Below are positions 1 through 10,251 of a stretch of 64,000 bases of DNA, piece by piece. The DNA lies in NCBI GenBank assembly GCA_963676355.1, contig OY781093.1, forward strand, positions 1,860,001 through 1,924,000, given 5' to 3'. The stretch comes from JAGLOK01 sp963676355 (GTDB taxonomy: Bacteria > Bacillota > Clostridia > Christensenellales > UMGS416). Within the stretch, counting starts at the first letter, position 1. Each line of letters begins with the position of its first letter. A program made the position numbers and the translations under genes. The notes beneath the pieces are model-generated. The model did not search any database and was not told the DNA's origin. It was given only the letters and a program-made list of their open reading frames with translations.

Positions 1-4
1 TAAC

Positions 5-1696
5 ATGAAGAATAATACTTTAGTAATTGAGGATTTCTTAGACTTTGATAAAGAGTTTGTTCGCTATATCAAAAATACTGAAGTATTAAAGTCGGTTAAA
101 AAAGTACATTTTTTAATATACAACAAAACTTTTAGTCAAATTAAATATTATTATAACCATAATTCTGATGAAGAATTTGATATGTACAAAATAAACAGAA
201 TATTTTCATATGCAAACTCAATCGTGGAAAAAGATTATTATAATGTCATGAAATCAAGCCTCAATATGGGTGGGGAAAGAAATGAGTATATTGTTAATCT
301 GCTAAACAATTTCAGCACGACTAAATATGTCGTAGGCAGTATGGTGTTTTGCTGTGATTCGGAAATATCAGAACAGGATATTTCATCGTCATCGATAAAC
401 ATAAACTATCTTCAGCAGTTGATGTTTTATATTGTTAATGTGATAGACGGATATGACAAGTTATATAGCATGGTGGATATCTTCACAGAACTCATTGCGG
501 CAAAAGATCAGTATATGCCGTATCATATGACTAATGTTGCTCACTTATGCTTGAATTTATCAAACTATCTCAACATTAAACCTTTTGATAGGATTCTTTT
601 GTATTACTCTGCGTTGCTCCATGACATTGGAAAGCTTTTTATACCTGATAGCATCGTAAACAAAGAAGGAAGGCTGACTGATGATGAGTTTGACAGGATT
701 AAAACCCATAGCAACAAGAGTGCAGAAATAACAAATGACATATTCCATGACATGCCTATATTAAATGAAATATCTGAAATTATAAGACATCACCATGAAG
801 ACTATAACGGAGAAGGATATCCTGATGGATTATCCGGAGATGATATTCCTTTTTTAAGCCGTGTTTTGAGGGTAGCGGATACTGTGGATGCGATGTCATC
901 TAGACGGGCATATAAAAAGCGTGAATCATTATCTAAAATAATAGATGAATTAACTGACTGCAAAGGTAAGCAATTTGATCCTAGGATAGCAGATGCTATG
1001 ATAAAACTGCTGTTTGAAGATAGCAAAGAGTTTCACAAGGGGCAGATTAAGCAAAATACTTTTATCCCACAAACATCTCTCAGCTTTCAATATGGCGTTA
1101 AAGGTGAGCTGAAGTCATTGGTTGGTAATCTTATAATAAAAAAAGGCGTGGTGACTTTTGTTTCACATGATGTCGATAAAAAAGAGTATAAGTTTAGATT
1201 AATGCTTAAGTCCACAATAAGCTACATGGAGTATGAGGATGTTATTGAGCACCATGTAAAGGTTGTTGAGGTAAAAGACGGCACATATATCCTAGAGGAA
1301 CTGCAAGAGCTGCCAACTGACATAGTATTTTCGATGATATGGAATAGTGAAGGAGTTTTGTTTAACAAAAGCACTAATACCTATAGAAAAGTTGATATTA
1401 TTAAGCTGGGTGGAAACACAGTGGTGTTGAGCTTAAACTTAGAAGACGGTGAAAAGGTCATAAAAGAGATTAAGGATTCACTGCAGATAATTTTAACGGA
1501 AAAGGTTGAAGAATTAAAAGCAAATCTAGCTATCAACATAAGGTTTGTTAAGTTCTATAAAAAAGATTATAGATACATCTTTATCGGAAAATTTATAAAT
1601 ATTTTGCCGAATCAACAAGACAAAGTGATGCGGCTGTTGTTTAAAAAGCAAACGTTAGTTAAAAAGAACAAGCTTGAAGTTAAAATCAAAAGATAA
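5..1696 (+). CDS. HD-GYP domain phosphodiesterase
   Basis: Predicted cyclic-di-GMP phosphodiesterase, cytoplasmic, with no membrane segment in 563 residues. The HD pair lies in LLHDIGKLFIPD near residue 206, the HHEDYNGEGYP block follows near 261-273, and the RVLRVADTVDAMSSRRAYKK segment completes the HD-GYP signature. Residues 1-160 and 345-563 match no domain I recognise, so the protein is longer than a bare HD-GYP enzyme and probably has a sensory N-terminus and an added C-terminal domain. The ATG is the first possible start, but the window begins four bases upstream and no ribosome binding site is visible, so the true start may lie outside. It converges on the next gene across a shared terminator. 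Confidence 0.85.
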   Translation: MKNNTLVIEDFLDFDKEFVRYIKNTEVLKSVKKVHFLIYNKTFSQIKYYYNHNSDEEFDMYKINRIFSYANSIVEKDYYNVMKSSLNMGGERNEYIVNLLNNFSTTKYVVGSMVFCCDSEISEQDISSSSININYLQQLMFYIVNVIDGYDKLYSMVDIFTELIAAKDQYMPYHMTNVAHLCLNLSNYLNIKPFDRILLYYSALLHDIGKLFIPDSIVNKEGRLTDDEFDRIKTHSNKSAEITNDIFHDMPILNEISEIIRHHHEDYNGEGYPDGLSGDDIPFLSRVLRVADTVDAMSSRRAYKKRESLSKIIDELTDCKGKQFDPRIADAMIKLLFEDSKEFHKGQIKQNTFIPQTSLSFQYGVKGELKSLVGNLIIKKGVVTFVSHDVDKKEYKFRLMLKSTISYMEYEDVIEHHVKVVEVKDGTYILEELQELPTDIVFSMIWNSEGVLFNKSTNTYRKVDIIKLGGNTVVLSLNLEDGEKVIKEIKDSLQIILTEKVEELKANLAINIRFVKFYKKDYRYIFIGKFINILPNQQDKVMRLLFKKQTLVKKNKLEVKIKR

Positions 1697-1758
1697 GATT
1701 ATGATAATTAAGCTGATGAAGCTTTCAGTGGGAAAAAAGATAAGTAATTAAAGAAAAA

Positions 1759-1782
1759 GCCTCCAATTTTGGAGGCCTTTTT
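1759..1782. terminator. bidirectional rho-independent terminator
   Basis: A perfect 8-bp stem GCCTCCAA/TTGGAGGC with a 2-base loop is flanked by A-rich sequence on the left and T-rich sequence on the right. It sits between two converging genes and can terminate both. Confidence 0.85.
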
Positions 1783-1795
1783 AGTTTGAACTGCT

Positions 1796-3235
1796 TTAAT
1801 TGCTTGTCTTGTCAAAAGTATATTCGAGGTTATCGTTAGATTGCTTTAGTATCAACTGTGATTCATTATAATAATAGTAAAAATTCGCATACTCGCCGAA
1901 GATGAAAGCATATAGCATGCCGTCAACGGGGTTAATATACCAATCGGAATTTTCATAGTTAAACGTCAGTAGCCCGGTGGATATTTTGTGCGTGGCATTC
2001 TGGTCGGGATAGAGCGTTGCTGTCCAACTGCTAACCTCTGAGTTGCTTGAAACAGACATTTCATATACGCCGTGAAGTGTGTTTGTGGTTGCCCTGTAAA
2101 AACACATCTCTTCGTCGGCTGAGGTTGTGGCAACCAGCACATTTGCGCGATGGGAAAGTGCGAGAGTGTCGCCATAGAGCGTGCCAACTTCAAACTTTAT
2201 CTGATTGTCTGAAATCTCCCACATGATGTTATCGCTTGCCGCATCGTTATTCCAGTTGTAAATATATCCTGCGCCGTCCTTCCATAGTGCAAGGCATATG
2301 GGGCTATTAAATCCTTCAGGATATGCAATCCAGCTTCCGTAGGCTGTAAATACTCCTATGTTTGGAGTTTTGCCACTTTCCTTTTGCCAATTTTTCAAAT
2401 ACATTTCTTCATCTGTATATTGGTTTAAAAGGTGAAGTTGATCATTGTCATAATAGGCATCGTATAAAAGCTGGACATTGTTATCAAGGTTTATAACAAG
2501 CACACCGTTTACAATTTCGTAGGTAAAGTCATTGTTCATTTTCTCGTCTAGGGCATAGTCAAAATAATAATATGAGCCGGTGGTGTCATCTGCAAAAGAT
2601 ATGGTGTAGTCCACGTATTTGTCATTGGACTGCGAGTCTGAAACAGAATAGGAATACCATGCACCTAATGCAATGCTGCTAAGTGCGGTTTCACCATCCA
2701 AAACAGTCTTTTGCGAGGGTGGCGCAGTTGGAGCAACAGTGGGGGAGATGGCAATATTTTGCGAGGGATTACTGTCTGCTGTTGCAGAGGCTTCTATTGG
2801 GCTGTCATCCTTTCCATCAGCAGATGACTGCTCATCCAGCTTTTTTGTTTTAATTTCAATAACGTATTCAAAATATTTTTTGGCATCGCCGCTGGATTTT
2901 TCAGCCTTTAAATCAAATTCGTATCCGTCCATCACAAAAGTAGCGCTATATTCATCATCCTCAAGAGTTTCTTTAACTGTTATATTTTTATATTCATAAA
3001 AGTCACGGTAATAATCTGAAATATCATCAATGTCATCATTGGTGCCAAGGGAAAGCCGCACCTTGCCAAAGCGCTCCTCGCTTTCAAACACCACAGCATC
3101 ATCATAGATTTCAAGAACATCTTCCGGGTAGTTTTCATCCACTTCGACGCCTTTTTTAAACTGTGAAGGCGTGCATCCCAAAAATGAGGTTAAAGCGAAA
3201 AATAAAGCCGCAATAAAAATTAAAATCTTTTTCAT
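1796..3235 (-). CDS. secreted lipoprotein, function unknown
   Basis: The N-terminus is a lipoprotein signal: MKK, a hydrophobic core, then the lipobox SFLGC with the acylated Cys near residue 21. This predicts a protein of about 479 residues anchored outside the membrane. A Ser/Thr/Pro-rich linker near residues 145-185 separates an acidic N-terminal part from a larger part rich in Trp, Tyr and Asp, with repeated ~45-residue units such as GAWYSY and GSWIAYPEG that suggest beta structure. The ATG is chosen because AAAGGA lies 6-7 bases upstream; a TTG five codons earlier is less likely. I recognise no family. It stands alone, with its own terminator. Confidence 0.75.
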   Translation of the reverse strand: MKKILIFIAALFFALTSFLGCTPSQFKKGVEVDENYPEDVLEIYDDAVVFESEERFGKVRLSLGTNDDIDDISDYYRDFYEYKNITVKETLEDDEYSATFVMDGYEFDLKAEKSSGDAKKYFEYVIEIKTKKLDEQSSADGKDDSPIEASATADSNPSQNIAISPTVAPTAPPSQKTVLDGETALSSIALGAWYSYSVSDSQSNDKYVDYTISFADDTTGSYYYFDYALDEKMNNDFTYEIVNGVLVINLDNNVQLLYDAYYDNDQLHLLNQYTDEEMYLKNWQKESGKTPNIGVFTAYGSWIAYPEGFNSPICLALWKDGAGYIYNWNNDAASDNIMWEISDNQIKFEVGTLYGDTLALSHRANVLVATTSADEEMCFYRATTNTLHGVYEMSVSSNSEVSSWTATLYPDQNATHKISTGLLTFNYENSDWYINPVDGMLYAFIFGEYANFYYYYNESQLILKQSNDNLEYTFDKTSN

Positions 3236-3590
3236 ACCTATTCCTTTCAATGAACATATTTACGTTAATGCACAATACCATTTTTACATATTTTTAAACT
3301 TCATTCAACTGTCAAACTATTTTTTGTGTCTCATATAAAGTCAGTTTAAAACTCGAGCGCGCTATTTAAAATTCCAGATGACTGCATTAGTAATCTATGA
3401 TAAAACAATTTTATATATAAATAGCAAATTATTATTGCATTACACCTATTTTAACCAAATATTTATTGGACAAAAGCACTTGTTCTGCCGATATATTATT
3501 CATAAGGCTTATTTAAGTGACAAATAGTTGATATAGAACTCACAGGCCGTAGAGATAGTTTATTATATTTATTTTAGGGATGGTATATAT
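3236..3590. other. intergenic region between divergent genes
   Basis: AT-rich spacer between a leftward lipoprotein gene and a rightward kinase gene, so promoters for both must lie here. I could not pick a confident -35/-10 pair, and no RNA gene or repeat is evident. Confidence 0.5.
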
Positions 3591-5246
3591 ATGAGCACCA
3601 CAGTATTAAAGATAGAAAAAAAAATGTCTAATATGCGCAAATTGTTGTCCAATCTTCCGATGATTTTTTATGAAATCAATAGTGATTGGAATTTTGTTAT
3701 GTCTGAGGGAAAGGGATTAGAATCTCTTGGACTTAAGCCGGGTGAGGTTGTTGGCAGCAATGTTAAAGAAATGTATAAAGATTATCCGGATATACTTGAT
3801 GCTGTTAAAAGAGCTTTAGAAGGTGAGCTGGTGCATGCCAGACATCATCTGGGAGATTTGTATTTAGAAAATTACCTTGCGCCGATTAAGAAGGAAAAGG
3901 GCAAAATTACAGGTGTTGTCGGCGCGACATTAGAAATTACTGAAAGAATAAGGACAAGACAAGAGCTTGATAAAATTCAAGATTTGCAAAATGCAATAAT
4001 CAACAGCATTCCCGGACTGCTTTATATGTATAATGAAAAAGGCGAGCTTGTTTTCTGGAACAGTGCGCATTCAAATGTTACAGGATACTCGAAGGAGGAG
4101 CTGCACCATTTCAAACTGATGGATTGGTATCCAAATGATGCTAAAAGCCAAGAGGCTGTTAAAAAAGGACTTGCAGATGTTGAAGAAAAAGGCTATGGAG
4201 AGGCTGAAGGCAATCTGCGGACAAAAGATGGAACGAAAATTCCTTTTTTCCTTACGGCAAATGCTATAGTTATTGATGATAAAAATTATTTTGTCGGCAT
4301 TGGCATAGACATTTCCAATCGCAAAAAAGCTGAGCAGGAACTTAAAACGCTGAACAAAGATCTTGAAAAAAAGGTTGATGAAAGAACACAGGAATTAAAG
4401 CAGTCATACGAAGAAATAGCACAAGCCAATGAGGAGCTTGTTAATCAATATGAACAGATAACGAAGATGAAAGATTATCTTGTCGAATCTGAAAAGATGA
4501 ACGCATTGGCAAGCCTTGTGGCGGGAGTTGCACATGAAGTGAACACGCCTGTGGGCATCGGGATTACTGCGTCATCACACCTAAATGATTTGACAGCATC
4601 ACTTTCAAACATGATAAAGTCGGATAATATAAATTATGCAATGCTAAATGAATATTTGGAGGATGTAAAAGAAGCAGCAGAGATTATAGAAAAGAATTTA
4701 ACTCGTGCCGGCAAGCTCATTCAAGCATTTAAGAAACTTTCGGTAGATCAGTCGAGCGAACCTATGAGAGACTTTAACGTGCTGGAGTATCTAAGTGAAA
4801 TATTGCTTAGTTTGAGTCCTAAAATTAAAAAAACGAATATAAAAGTTCATGTACACTGCGCTAAAGATGTTAAATTTCATAGTTATCCTGGATCGTTTGC
4901 GCAGATTATCACAAATCTCGTGATGAACTCCGTAAATCATGCTTATGAAAAAAATGAAGAAGGAACAATTCATATAAAGGTGGAAAAGAATCCAGAAGGC
5001 ATCAGCGTTTATTATTCTGACGATGGTAAAGGAATAGACAAAAAATCTCTTTCTCGGATTTATGAGCCTTTTTATACAACAAAAAGATCTCTCGGCGGAA
5101 GCGGGCTCGGATTGTCAGTTGTTTATAGCCTTGTAACGCACAAGTTTAACGGATCGATTGAATGTGAAAGTAAATTGGGCAGCGGTGTTAAGTTTAAAAT
5201 GGAGCTGAATGAAGGAGGAAAAAATGGAAGAAATGCAAATGGTTAA
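3591..5246 (+). CDS. PAS-PAS sensor histidine kinase
   Basis: Cytoplasmic two-component sensor kinase of 551 residues with no membrane span. Two PAS-like domains (about 18-115 and 130-245, the latter ending GIGIDISNRKKAEQ) are followed by a long coiled coil (about 245-305). The phospho-acceptor box VAGVAHEVNTP places the His near residue 315. The ATPase domain has an N-box NLVMNSVNHAYE near 441, a G1 box DDGKGID near 477 and a G2 box GGSGLGLSVVY near 502. The 3' end overlaps the next gene by 23 bases, implying translational coupling with the response regulator, which is probably its partner. Confidence 0.92.
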   Translation: MSTTVLKIEKKMSNMRKLLSNLPMIFYEINSDWNFVMSEGKGLESLGLKPGEVVGSNVKEMYKDYPDILDAVKRALEGELVHARHHLGDLYLENYLAPIKKEKGKITGVVGATLEITERIRTRQELDKIQDLQNAIINSIPGLLYMYNEKGELVFWNSAHSNVTGYSKEELHHFKLMDWYPNDAKSQEAVKKGLADVEEKGYGEAEGNLRTKDGTKIPFFLTANAIVIDDKNYFVGIGIDISNRKKAEQELKTLNKDLEKKVDERTQELKQSYEEIAQANEELVNQYEQITKMKDYLVESEKMNALASLVAGVAHEVNTPVGIGITASSHLNDLTASLSNMIKSDNINYAMLNEYLEDVKEAAEIIEKNLTRAGKLIQAFKKLSVDQSSEPMRDFNVLEYLSEILLSLSPKIKKTNIKVHVHCAKDVKFHSYPGSFAQIITNLVMNSVNHAYEKNEEGTIHIKVEKNPEGISVYYSDDGKGIDKKSLSRIYEPFYTTKRSLGGSGLGLSVVYSLVTHKFNGSIECESKLGSGVKFKMELNEGGKNGRNANG

Positions 5247-6279
5247 ACCATGGAAAATAATGATTGTTGATGATGATCATGACATTCACTCTGTTACAAA
5301 ATTTATATTAAAAAGACTGAAATTTCAGGGACGCGGCTTGCAATTTATCCATGCTTATTCAGCAGAGGAAGCTAAGATAAGGCTGTTGGACAATCCGGAC
5401 ATTGCGGTTGCTTTGCTTGATGTGGTGATGGAAGATGAGGCTGCCGGCTTAAACCTTGTTAAATGCATTCGCGAAGAGTTTCACAATGACAGCATAAGGC
5501 TAATAATACGCACGGGACATCCGGGCATGGCACCTGAGGAAAGTGTTACCTTGGATTATGACATCAATGACTATAGAGGAAAAACTGAGCTTACAGCACA
5601 AAGCCTTAAAACAGTTGTTATCACTGCGCTTCGATCATATAATGCATTAAAAGAAATTAAAAACCTGAATAGCGAGATTGATAAAACTCAGCAGTCTGTT
5701 ATATTTTCCTTGAGTGAAATAGCAGAATCAAGAGGGACAAACATTGGCAACCACGTTAAGCGAGTGGGCGCAATATCAAAGTTTCTTGCAGAGAAAATGG
5801 GATGTGATTCAGAGCAGCTCAAGCATATGAATCTGGCGGCATCAATGCATGACATTGGAAAGATGGCCATCAATGACAGTATACTGAACAAGCCGGGCAA
5901 GCTTACAAAAGAAGAATTTGATGTTATTAAAAAGCATTGTGAATATGGACATGATATTTTAAAAAACTCTGAATGGCCTATGCTGCAGATGGCAGCTACA
6001 ATTGCATATGAGCACCATGAAAATTATAACGGTACAGGATATCCTAACGGGCTTGCAAAAAATGAAATCACTCTGGTTAGCCGCATAGTTGCTTTGGTGG
6101 ATGTCTTTGATGCTTTGGCAACAAAGCGTGTGTACAAACAAGCTTGGGAATTTGACGAAATATTTGGATTTATTAAAGAACAGAGGGGAATTAAATTTGA
6201 CCCTGAAATAACCGACTGTTTCTTTGAACATATCGATGATATTTTAGAAATTATAGAAGAAGTGGAACAGCAATTTTAG
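5224..6279 (+). CDS. response regulator with HD-GYP output domain
   Basis: RpfG-like regulator of about 351 residues: an N-terminal receiver domain (about 10-135) and a C-terminal HD-GYP domain (about 165-345) predicted to hydrolyse c-di-GMP. The receiver starts KIMIVDDDHDIH and the phospho-acceptor Asp is in VALLDVVME near residue 65. The HD pair is in MHDIGKMAIND near 208, followed by HHENYNGTGYPNGL. The start is the ATG five bases after AAGGAGG; that site lies inside the kinase gene, so the two are coupled. Together they should link a cytoplasmic signal sensed by PAS domains to c-di-GMP breakdown. Confidence 0.92.
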   Translation: MEEMQMVKPWKIMIVDDDHDIHSVTKFILKRLKFQGRGLQFIHAYSAEEAKIRLLDNPDIAVALLDVVMEDEAAGLNLVKCIREEFHNDSIRLIIRTGHPGMAPEESVTLDYDINDYRGKTELTAQSLKTVVITALRSYNALKEIKNLNSEIDKTQQSVIFSLSEIAESRGTNIGNHVKRVGAISKFLAEKMGCDSEQLKHMNLAASMHDIGKMAINDSILNKPGKLTKEEFDVIKKHCEYGHDILKNSEWPMLQMAATIAYEHHENYNGTGYPNGLAKNEITLVSRIVALVDVFDALATKRVYKQAWEFDEIFGFIKEQRGIKFDPEITDCFFEHIDDILEIIEEVEQQF

Positions 6280-6293
6280 AAAAATTTAAGATA

Positions 6294-6323
6294 TGAAAAA
6301 GCAAGCAGATTTATCTGTTTGCT
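6294..6323 (-). terminator. terminator of the leftward GGDEF gene
   Basis: An 11-bp inverted repeat (AGCAAGCAGAT/ATCTGTTTGCT, one wobble, 2-base loop) is followed on the minus strand by a run of five T. Its orientation fits the leftward cyclase gene ending just to its right. Confidence 0.75.
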
Positions 6324-6339
6324 GTACTGATTAAGAAAA

Positions 6340-7497
6340 TTAATTGGTTGGAACTAATCCTTTTGCTACACCTTTTGCCTTATTTGACGCCTTATTTAAA
6401 TACATCTTTTTGTCAACTCTTTGAAGAAGATCATCTAGGTTTGTTGATTGCGGATCTTTTACATATTCATATCCGTAGCTGCAGCCTAAGTGATATTTTG
6501 TTTTCTTATTAATGCGGTCAAAAGCATTTGAAATGCGATCAATTACCATTTGACTGATATCTTTTTCATTTTCAACGATTATTAAAAATTCATCTCCGCC
6601 GTATCTGCAAACTAAATCTTCAATGTTTATAGCTTTTCGAAGCAAATCAGCAGTCATTTTAAGAGCTTTGTCACCTTCGCCGTGGCCATATACGTCATTA
6701 ATGTTTTTAAAGCCATCCAAGTCTGCCATAATTAGTATGAAAGGATTTTTTGCCTTAAGCTTAAATCGCAGGCGAGCTTCCATCTTTTGCCGCGTATAAA
6801 GCCCTGTGAGGTCATCTTTTCCCAGTTCATCTTTTTCAAGGATTAGTAGCACTGCAACAGCAGAAAGAGTGTAGGAAGGCATTCCAAATGCAACACCTTG
6901 GAAAATTGCCTGTAAAATTGAACCTATTATCGGCACAACGAAAAATATGAGAATACTGCTTATGGTTCTTCCTGATATCATGTGCTTATAGTTATAAAAA
7001 ACAACAGAAACAATAGCTAGCATAAGATACATAGTAACAATATTTACATAAACAAAAATTCCTCGTGAATAGATGTTATCAGGACTTACAGAAAAAAGGA
7101 TTCCGGGGACAAAGAAGTTTATTATACCGCTTAAAAGTGCAATATATGTCGGTATTAAATAAAAGAAAAAACGTTTTTTGCATCCTTTTTCGTCTCCCAA
7201 AACCTTATAATCCATGTAGGTTACTGCAAGCCCTGCAGGAAGGTTGGTTGAAATGAGAAACAGGAAATTGCTCCAGTAACGATATGGTATGTGGCTTGCG
7301 TTTCCATAATCGCTGCAAAGCATAGTAACAGCTTCGAAAAATGTAATTATAGCAATTAAAGCAACAATGCGAATAAAAAGTCTTGATGAATATTCGCTTT
7401 TGGAGCTCAATAAACTTACATATATTATTATAAATATATCTAAAAAAATAGAATACAACAATAGATCAGATCGCTGCATTAAAGTAGTAGCATTCAC
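6340..7497 (-). CDS. membrane diguanylate cyclase (GGDEF)
   Basis: Predicted diguanylate cyclase with about seven hydrophobic segments in residues 10-225 and a cytoplasmic GGDEF domain in 230-385. The active-site loop CRYGGDEF is intact near residue 297, so it should convert GTP to c-di-GMP. The position of the inhibitory RxxD site reads NIED, so product feedback through that site is probably missing, unlike the other four cyclases here. The start is GTG, preceded by GGAG at good spacing. It is transcribed away from the next two cyclases. Confidence 0.88.
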   Translation of the reverse strand: MNATTLMQRSDLLLYSIFLDIFIIIYVSLLSSKSEYSSRLFIRIVALIAIITFFEAVTMLCSDYGNASHIPYRYWSNFLFLISTNLPAGLAVTYMDYKVLGDEKGCKKRFFFYLIPTYIALLSGIINFFVPGILFSVSPDNIYSRGIFVYVNIVTMYLMLAIVSVVFYNYKHMISGRTISSILIFFVVPIIGSILQAIFQGVAFGMPSYTLSAVAVLLILEKDELGKDDLTGLYTRQKMEARLRFKLKAKNPFILIMADLDGFKNINDVYGHGEGDKALKMTADLLRKAINIEDLVCRYGGDEFLIIVENEKDISQMVIDRISNAFDRINKKTKYHLGCSYGYEYVKDPQSTNLDDLLQRVDKKMYLNKASNKAKGVAKGLVPTN

Positions 7498-7853
7498 TTG
7501 ATTCTCCTATAAATATAGTCAATATATCAAAAATACAGAAACAGTATAACATAAATCAGTAGTTTTGAAAGAAATATATATAAAATATCGCATATATATA
7601 ATCATGAGCAATAAGATATCTATAATATTTACAAAAAATTTCGATAAATAAGATATACAGTTGACTAGATTTCTTTACTATAGCAGTTAAGTTGTTTATA
7701 ATGTTAGTTTAACTTATGTGCATATATTCATATCATGATAATTAATTATAAAACTTTAATTGAATTAAAAGTGATTAAGATAGAAAATTGAGAAAGTAAG
7801 AAAACAGTATTGGACAAGTAAGATTTTAAGATATATATTCGGGTGAATAACTT
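7498..7853. other. AT-rich divergent intergenic region
   Basis: Very AT-rich spacer between the leftward and rightward GGDEF genes; it must carry both promoters. I see no hairpin resembling a c-di-GMP riboswitch, no repeat and no small gene. Confidence 0.5.
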
Positions 7854-8969
7854 ATGAACAGCGATAATAATGACAAAATGAAGAACGCACATTATAAGCG
7901 TGAGATTGTCATAGCAAACAGCAGAAATATGACATGGATACTGATATTTGCCAGCGTCGCATCTGCAATATTGTTGTTTTTGAATGTTTCAGGGCTTGTT
8001 CTTAAGGATCAAAAGATTCACATAGTGTTAGTGGTTGCATTATATATGGCTGTAAGTATGCTGTTTGTCCTTGAATATTTCAAAGCGAGAGCCTCACAGA
8101 CAGGTAAATATAAAAAACTGTTTGGATTATTGGGAATACTCTATCTTATAAATCTAGTTTTTGGCACCCTTTTTACAGTGAATATGTTTAGATTGGGAAG
8201 ATATACATATTCCATGTTTTATGTCTCGGCGCTTATCATTTCAACAAGCAACTCTAAAAAGGTTTATTTGGGAACATTATCTATAGTGTTATCATATATT
8301 GTCCTTAATTTAATTTTATACTTCAGCTCATATTTTGGAGACCATTATCTATATGATATTTTGGAAAGCGCTATAGTCGTGCTATTTATTTGCTTTATAA
8401 ATAGCATTAATACCAGACAGTATATAACCAGCTTGTTTAAGACTACGGAAATAAAAAAAATGAACTCAGAGCTATTGAAAATGTCGGAAAGCGATCACTT
8501 GACCGGAGTTTACAATAGAAGAAAAGCTATAAAAGAGATTGAGGCACATATAGAATATGCAAAACGATATGAAACTAATTTCTGTGTTGCAATGCTGGAT
8601 ATTGATAAATTTAAAAGGATAAATGATAGGTATGGACACAGCGCGGGCGATAGCGTGCTAAAAGAGATTACAGATATTATTCAAGAAAACCTTCGAGAAA
8701 ATGACTTGTTGGCCCGCTGGGGAGGCGAGGAGTTTGCAATCATTATACCAAATGCCGATGAACAGGCAGCCTTTAACTTGATTAACAGGATACGAAAAAT
8801 CGTTCAAGATAATGAATTTGATGTCGTGGGAAATGTGACTTTTTCTGCGGGAGTTTGTGAATATATAAATGAATACACAGTTGATAATGTAATCGACAAG
8901 GCAGATTTTGCGCTCTATTTATCAAAGCAAATGGGCAGAAACAAGGTAAGCATTTTTAAAGCAGCATAA
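7854..8969 (+). CDS. membrane diguanylate cyclase (GGDEF)
   Basis: Predicted diguanylate cyclase of 371 residues. Five to six hydrophobic segments fill about residues 25-190, a short helix (KTTEIKKMNSELLKMSE) links to the GGDEF domain, and the active-site loop ARWGGEEF lies near residue 290. The inhibitory site REND is present five residues upstream, so feedback inhibition is likely. The C-terminus ALYLSKQMGRNKVSIFKAA is almost the same as that of the next gene (ALYISKQLGRNKVSIFEAA), so the two are a tandem duplication that has diverged mainly in the membrane part. Confidence 0.9.
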   Translation: MNSDNNDKMKNAHYKREIVIANSRNMTWILIFASVASAILLFLNVSGLVLKDQKIHIVLVVALYMAVSMLFVLEYFKARASQTGKYKKLFGLLGILYLINLVFGTLFTVNMFRLGRYTYSMFYVSALIISTSNSKKVYLGTLSIVLSYIVLNLILYFSSYFGDHYLYDILESAIVVLFICFINSINTRQYITSLFKTTEIKKMNSELLKMSESDHLTGVYNRRKAIKEIEAHIEYAKRYETNFCVAMLDIDKFKRINDRYGHSAGDSVLKEITDIIQENLRENDLLARWGGEEFAIIIPNADEQAAFNLINRIRKIVQDNEFDVVGNVTFSAGVCEYINEYTVDNVIDKADFALYLSKQMGRNKVSIFKAA

Positions 8970-9115
8970 TATATTAGCCAATTTGAGTCAATATATACAT
9001 ATATAAAGAAATAATAAGAATATATGTAACAAAAAACTTTTTTGTTAACAATTTATTAAGATTAGAATATCAATTTTCGTGGTATTATTTAAAAAATAAA
9101 AAAATTGGTGATTTA

Positions 9116-10243
9116 ATGGCTATTGGCCTGAAAAAAATAGAAAACGATGATAAATTAAAAAAAAGGTTTAATCGTAAAATAGTAGTACAAAATAGCTGGA
9201 ATTTTATTGTTTTGACAATAACACTTACCGTATTCCAGATAATTTTGATGATAGCAAAAAGATTGGGAATTATTAAGCTTTCAAATTACTCCACTCATGC
9301 CATGATAATCATGATTTCTTTTTGTATATTAGCAAGCATAGTATTGCTGTTTTTTACAGCACGCGCAAAAAAATCAGGCAAAACAAGTTTTTTGACGATA
9401 GTCATGGTAAGCTTGCACATCTTTTTGCTTTTGTATGGCACACATTATACTGCTACGATGTATTCAAATGGGACACATAGTTTTTCGGTGTATATAATTA
9501 TGGCCTTCTTTGTTTCTCTGTCTCATGTTAGGTGGCCGCTTTTTACTGCCGTGTCTATTAGCAGCATGTTTTTTGGCCTTGTAGTTTTGCTTAAGGTACT
9601 ATATGAAGTGCCGGCAGACTTTGCAATTGATGTTACTTTTAGTGCTGCTTTGGTTGTGCTTATCTGTGTTGCAAGTATTTTAAATTACAGAAGATATATG
9701 CAGCTTTATATGAAGGAAAAAGAAATTGTACAAATGAATAAGAAGCTTGTAGAAATTTCTGAAAAAGACGCGCTTACAGGCTTATGCAACCGTAGAAAAA
9801 TTTTAGGGAAAATCGATGAGCTTATAAGCTATTCAAAAAGCTGCGAAGCCGATTTTTCTGTAGTCATGATGGATATTGATAAGTTTAAGAAAATAAATGA
9901 CAAGTTTGGACATGGTGCCGGTGATATTGTTTTGAAAGAATTCAGCAAAATCATTAGCAATAACCTTAGAGAACGTGATGTTTTCGGAAGATGGGGCGGA
10001 GAAGAGTTTTTGATGCTCTTGCCAAACACGAATGAAAAATCTGCATTTACTCTGGTGGATAGGCTTCGCGAAAAAGTGCAGAAGCATGATTTCGGCGAGC
10101 TTGGAACTGTTACTTTTTCTGCAGGAATATGCGGATTAAGACAAAAGTACACTATTGATAACATGATAGATAAGGCTGACTTTGCACTCTATATTTCAAA
10201 GCAGCTCGGACGCAACAAAGTGAGCATTTTTGAAGCGGCATAA
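9116..10243 (+). CDS. membrane diguanylate cyclase (GGDEF), tandem paralogue
   Basis: Paralogue of the preceding cyclase, 375 residues. The N-terminus has about six membrane segments (residues 25-200) and the GGDEF domain follows at about 210-370. The active-site motif GRWGGEEF near residue 294 and the RERD inhibitory site are intact. GGTGA precedes the ATG. A gap of about 145 bases separates it from its twin, enough for an independent promoter. Similar catalytic halves and different membrane halves suggest the pair answers different signals with the same output. Confidence 0.9.
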   Translation: MAIGLKKIENDDKLKKRFNRKIVVQNSWNFIVLTITLTVFQIILMIAKRLGIIKLSNYSTHAMIIMISFCILASIVLLFFTARAKKSGKTSFLTIVMVSLHIFLLLYGTHYTATMYSNGTHSFSVYIIMAFFVSLSHVRWPLFTAVSISSMFFGLVVLLKVLYEVPADFAIDVTFSAALVVLICVASILNYRRYMQLYMKEKEIVQMNKKLVEISEKDALTGLCNRRKILGKIDELISYSKSCEADFSVVMMDIDKFKKINDKFGHGAGDIVLKEFSKIISNNLRERDVFGRWGGEEFLMLLPNTNEKSAFTLVDRLREKVQKHDFGELGTVTFSAGICGLRQKYTIDNMIDKADFALYISKQLGRNKVSIFEAA

Positions 10244-10251
10244 AGACCTCG

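Noticed and set aside
7498..7853. c-di-GMP riboswitch upstream of the cyclase genes
   Set aside because: No conserved aptamer core or matching hairpins were seen in this or other cyclase leaders.
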